Assembly (NCBI GenBank): GCA_036513315.1
Contig: DATBZF010000054.1
Coordinates: 1 to 8,094 of the forward strand
DNA length: 8,094 nucleotides
Direction: 5' to 3'
DNA from: Roseiarcus sp036513315
GTDB lineage: Bacteria; Pseudomonadota; Alphaproteobacteria; Rhizobiales; Beijerinckiaceae
Part shown: piece after piece, positions 7,006 to 8,094 of the stretch
Position numbering within the stretch: position 1 is the first letter of the stretch
Layout of the letters: every line of letters begins with the position of its first letter
Translations under genes and position numbers: made by a program
Notes under the pieces: generated by a model
Databases searched by the model: none
What the model saw: only the letters and a program-made list of their open reading frames with translations
What the model was told of the DNA's origin: nothing

Positions 7006-7965
7006 ATGAAGGATCAAGAGCGGGCCGCGCGGAAAGGCGGCGAAGACAAATCTTTTCGGCGCGCGCTGCGCGCTCTGATTGGCGTAGCGGCGGTCGCGGC
7101 GGCGTGCGTGACGAACCATGCCGCTTTGGCCGCGCCAGCGGTCCTCGCCAATGAGTCCGACATCGCCGCTTTCGCCGCGCGCCTCAAAGCCTTTGCGGGC
7201 GCGAGCCGCGTGCGCTGGCTCGTCGCCGCGTCGAGCAAGGCTGACGCGGAAGCTTTGGTCGCCAATATCGGCCTCCATATGGCGTCCGAGGATCGCGGCC
7301 TGCTGGCGCGCGTGAAGACGCAGAGCTTTTCCGACAATCCTGATATCGCGCCCGGCACGAGCATCCCGATCGCCTGGATGGCGCCCCAGACCGGACAGGC
7401 GCCGACCAACGGCGCCTGCTCTTGGCAAGTCTGGGTGACCGACCCGAGTTTCCCGTCGCTGTCGGCGGGCGGCGTCAGCGTGCCGCTCGCCCCGAACGAC
7501 CGCTTGCCCGTCGGCGCGGATGCGACGTTCCGGGTCGGCTATACCGGGCTGCTGCAATCCAAGCTTTACGCCTTCGACGAGACCCAGCCTGGCGCCATCC
7601 GCGATCTCGCCAGCGCGCCCGACGTCAACATTCCCGTCGCGGCGAGCCCGGGCGGCGAAACCATTCTCCTGGCGATGGCGCGCCAACCCGCGCCCTTCCT
7701 CGAAAACATCCGGTCGGCTCTGGCCGCCAGCGCCGGGCAAAGGCGGGATCTCGGCAAGGAATACGCTTTGCGCGAGAATCTGAGCCGGGCCCGCAGCATC
7801 GGCGCCAATATCCAACTGGTGACGCCCAATATGGTGATCGCCAAAGACGAGACAAAACGCTCGCCCAAACCCGACGCCATCGCGCGCGCCGGAGACCAGC
7901 GCTCCGGCGAATTGATGGAGACCTGCCTGTTCTCGCTGACCCGCGCCCAGGGCGCCGCGCAATAG
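7006..7965 (+). CDS. Exported protein with DUF4384-like domain, fourth gene of the cluster
   Basis: The N-terminus is a Sec-type signal peptide: a long basic region (1-22, with RRALR), a hydrophobic core (about 23-35) and an AALA-A cleavage site near 42/43. The mature protein should therefore be periplasmic, although the long n-region could also act as a membrane anchor. Residues about 50-105 are mixed helix/strand. Residues about 157-240 resemble the DUF4384 beta domain: RLPVGADATFRVGYTG, a strand with KLYAFDET, then VNIPVAASPGGETILLAMA. This is recognised by pattern, not by a search. In studied genomes such domains accompany peptidase or kinase modules. The mature chain has two cysteines, C138 and C307, which could form a disulfide. 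A GAGGA is four bases before the ATG. It follows the Lon-like gene by 39 bases, and the C-terminal domain of that protein shows a similar strand pattern, so the two may pair in the periplasm. Nothing follows before the window end. Confidence 0.9.
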   Translation: MKDQERAARKGGEDKSFRRALRALIGVAAVAAACVTNHAALAAPAVLANESDIAAFAARLKAFAGASRVRWLVAASSKADAEALVANIGLHMASEDRGLLARVKTQSFSDNPDIAPGTSIPIAWMAPQTGQAPTNGACSWQVWVTDPSFPSLSAGGVSVPLAPNDRLPVGADATFRVGYTGLLQSKLYAFDETQPGAIRDLASAPDVNIPVAASPGGETILLAMARQPAPFLENIRSALAASAGQRRDLGKEYALRENLSRARSIGANIQLVTPNMVIAKDETKRSPKPDAIARAGDQRSGELMETCLFSLTRAQGAAQ

Positions 7966-8016
7966 GCGGGTCGGGGGCCTGCGCGCATACCGCAATTTCT
8001 GAAATCGCTCGCTTCC

Positions 8017-8043
8017 GGTTGCAGTGCTTCGCCTTTTGCAACC
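8017..8043 (+). repeat. 7-bp perfect inverted repeat after the cluster
   Basis: GGTTGCA (8017-8023) is the exact reverse complement of TGCAACC (8037-8043), around a 13-base loop with a possible extra G-U pair. It lies about 50 bases past the last gene of the cluster. No T-tract follows on the plus strand (CCCCAGCAG comes next), so an intrinsic terminator is possible but not supported. It may form the edge of the adjacent repeat-like sequence. Confidence 0.4.
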
Positions 8044-8052
8044 CCAGCAGTC

Positions 8053-8094
8053 CGCTAGAGCGTGCTGCCTTTTATTGGAATCACTCTCCGTCAT
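8053..8094. repeat. Possible dispersed intergenic repeat, cut by the window edge
   Basis: The stretch beginning CGCTAGAGCGTGCTGCC and continuing with TTTTATTGGAATCACTCTCC resembles an intergenic element I associate with many Hyphomicrobiales genomes, typically read as CTAGAG...GGAATCA.TCTCCGTCAT. This is from memory and untested. On the minus strand it reads ATGACGGAGAGTGATTCC. That opens a long but spurious frame antisense to the last two genes. Confidence 0.35.

Noticed and set aside
6775..8094. 439-aa minus-strand open frame reaching the right edge, starting MTESDS
   Set aside because: It lies antisense to two well-supported genes and is rich in Arg, Ala and Gly, as expected from the complement of GC-rich codons. 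Its start falls in the repeat-like sequence. No domain is visible.
1..8094. CRISPR array, tRNA, rRNA, transposase, integrase or toxin-antitoxin pair
   Set aside because: On reading both strands I found no regularly spaced repeats, tRNA-like cloverleaf, rRNA sequence or transposase/integrase motifs. The small ORFs do not form a recognisable toxin-antitoxin pair.

Overview
The window looks chromosomal and alphaproteobacterial, most likely from the Hyphomicrobiales (Rhizobiales), perhaps near the Beijerinckiaceae/Methylocystaceae. This placement is an inference from three things: the high GC content with strong G/C preference at third codon positions, the typical KdpD/KdpE sequences, and two intergenic elements that resemble dispersed repeats I associate with that order.

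Left part (about 1-3587, minus strand). A complete kdpD-kdpE pair is read leftward. KdpD (899 aa) is the potassium/turgor sensor kinase and KdpE (228 aa) its OmpR-type response regulator. They overlap by ATGA, so they should be translationally coupled. The K+-transport genes kdpFABC, which often precede kdpDE, are not upstream here. The DNA upstream of kdpD leads instead to a divergently transcribed cluster. Left of kdpE lie a palindromic REP-like element and a possible start of another minus-strand gene cut by the window edge.

Middle (3588-4039). This is a 452-base divergent intergenic region. It carries a perfect 8-bp inverted repeat, an AT-rich island and a -10-like box, and must serve both directions.

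Right part (4040-7965, plus strand). Four same-strand genes form a probable operon: (1) a 358-aa cytoplasmic protein of unknown family with a possible helix-turn-helix/sigma-region-4-like C-terminus; (2) a 146-aa soluble protein of unknown family; (3) a 451-aa protein with an N-terminal Lon-type (S16) Ser-Lys protease-like domain, one transmembrane helix and a C-terminal beta-rich domain predicted to be periplasmic; (4) a 319-aa exported protein with a signal peptide and a DUF4384-like beta domain. Genes 2 and 3 overlap by ATGA. I recognise no named system with this composition. The layout suggests transmembrane signalling or protein quality control: an envelope pair (gene 4 and the C-terminus of gene 3) connected through one helix to a cytosolic Lon-like peptidase without its own ATPase, with genes 1 and 2 as candidate substrate, regulator or adaptor. 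That model is inference; the Lon-like domain with its catalytic dyad is directly visible.

Right edge (7966-8094). There is no gene here. It holds a perfect 7-bp inverted repeat without a T-tract and then a sequence resembling a dispersed alphaproteobacterial intergenic repeat, running off the window.
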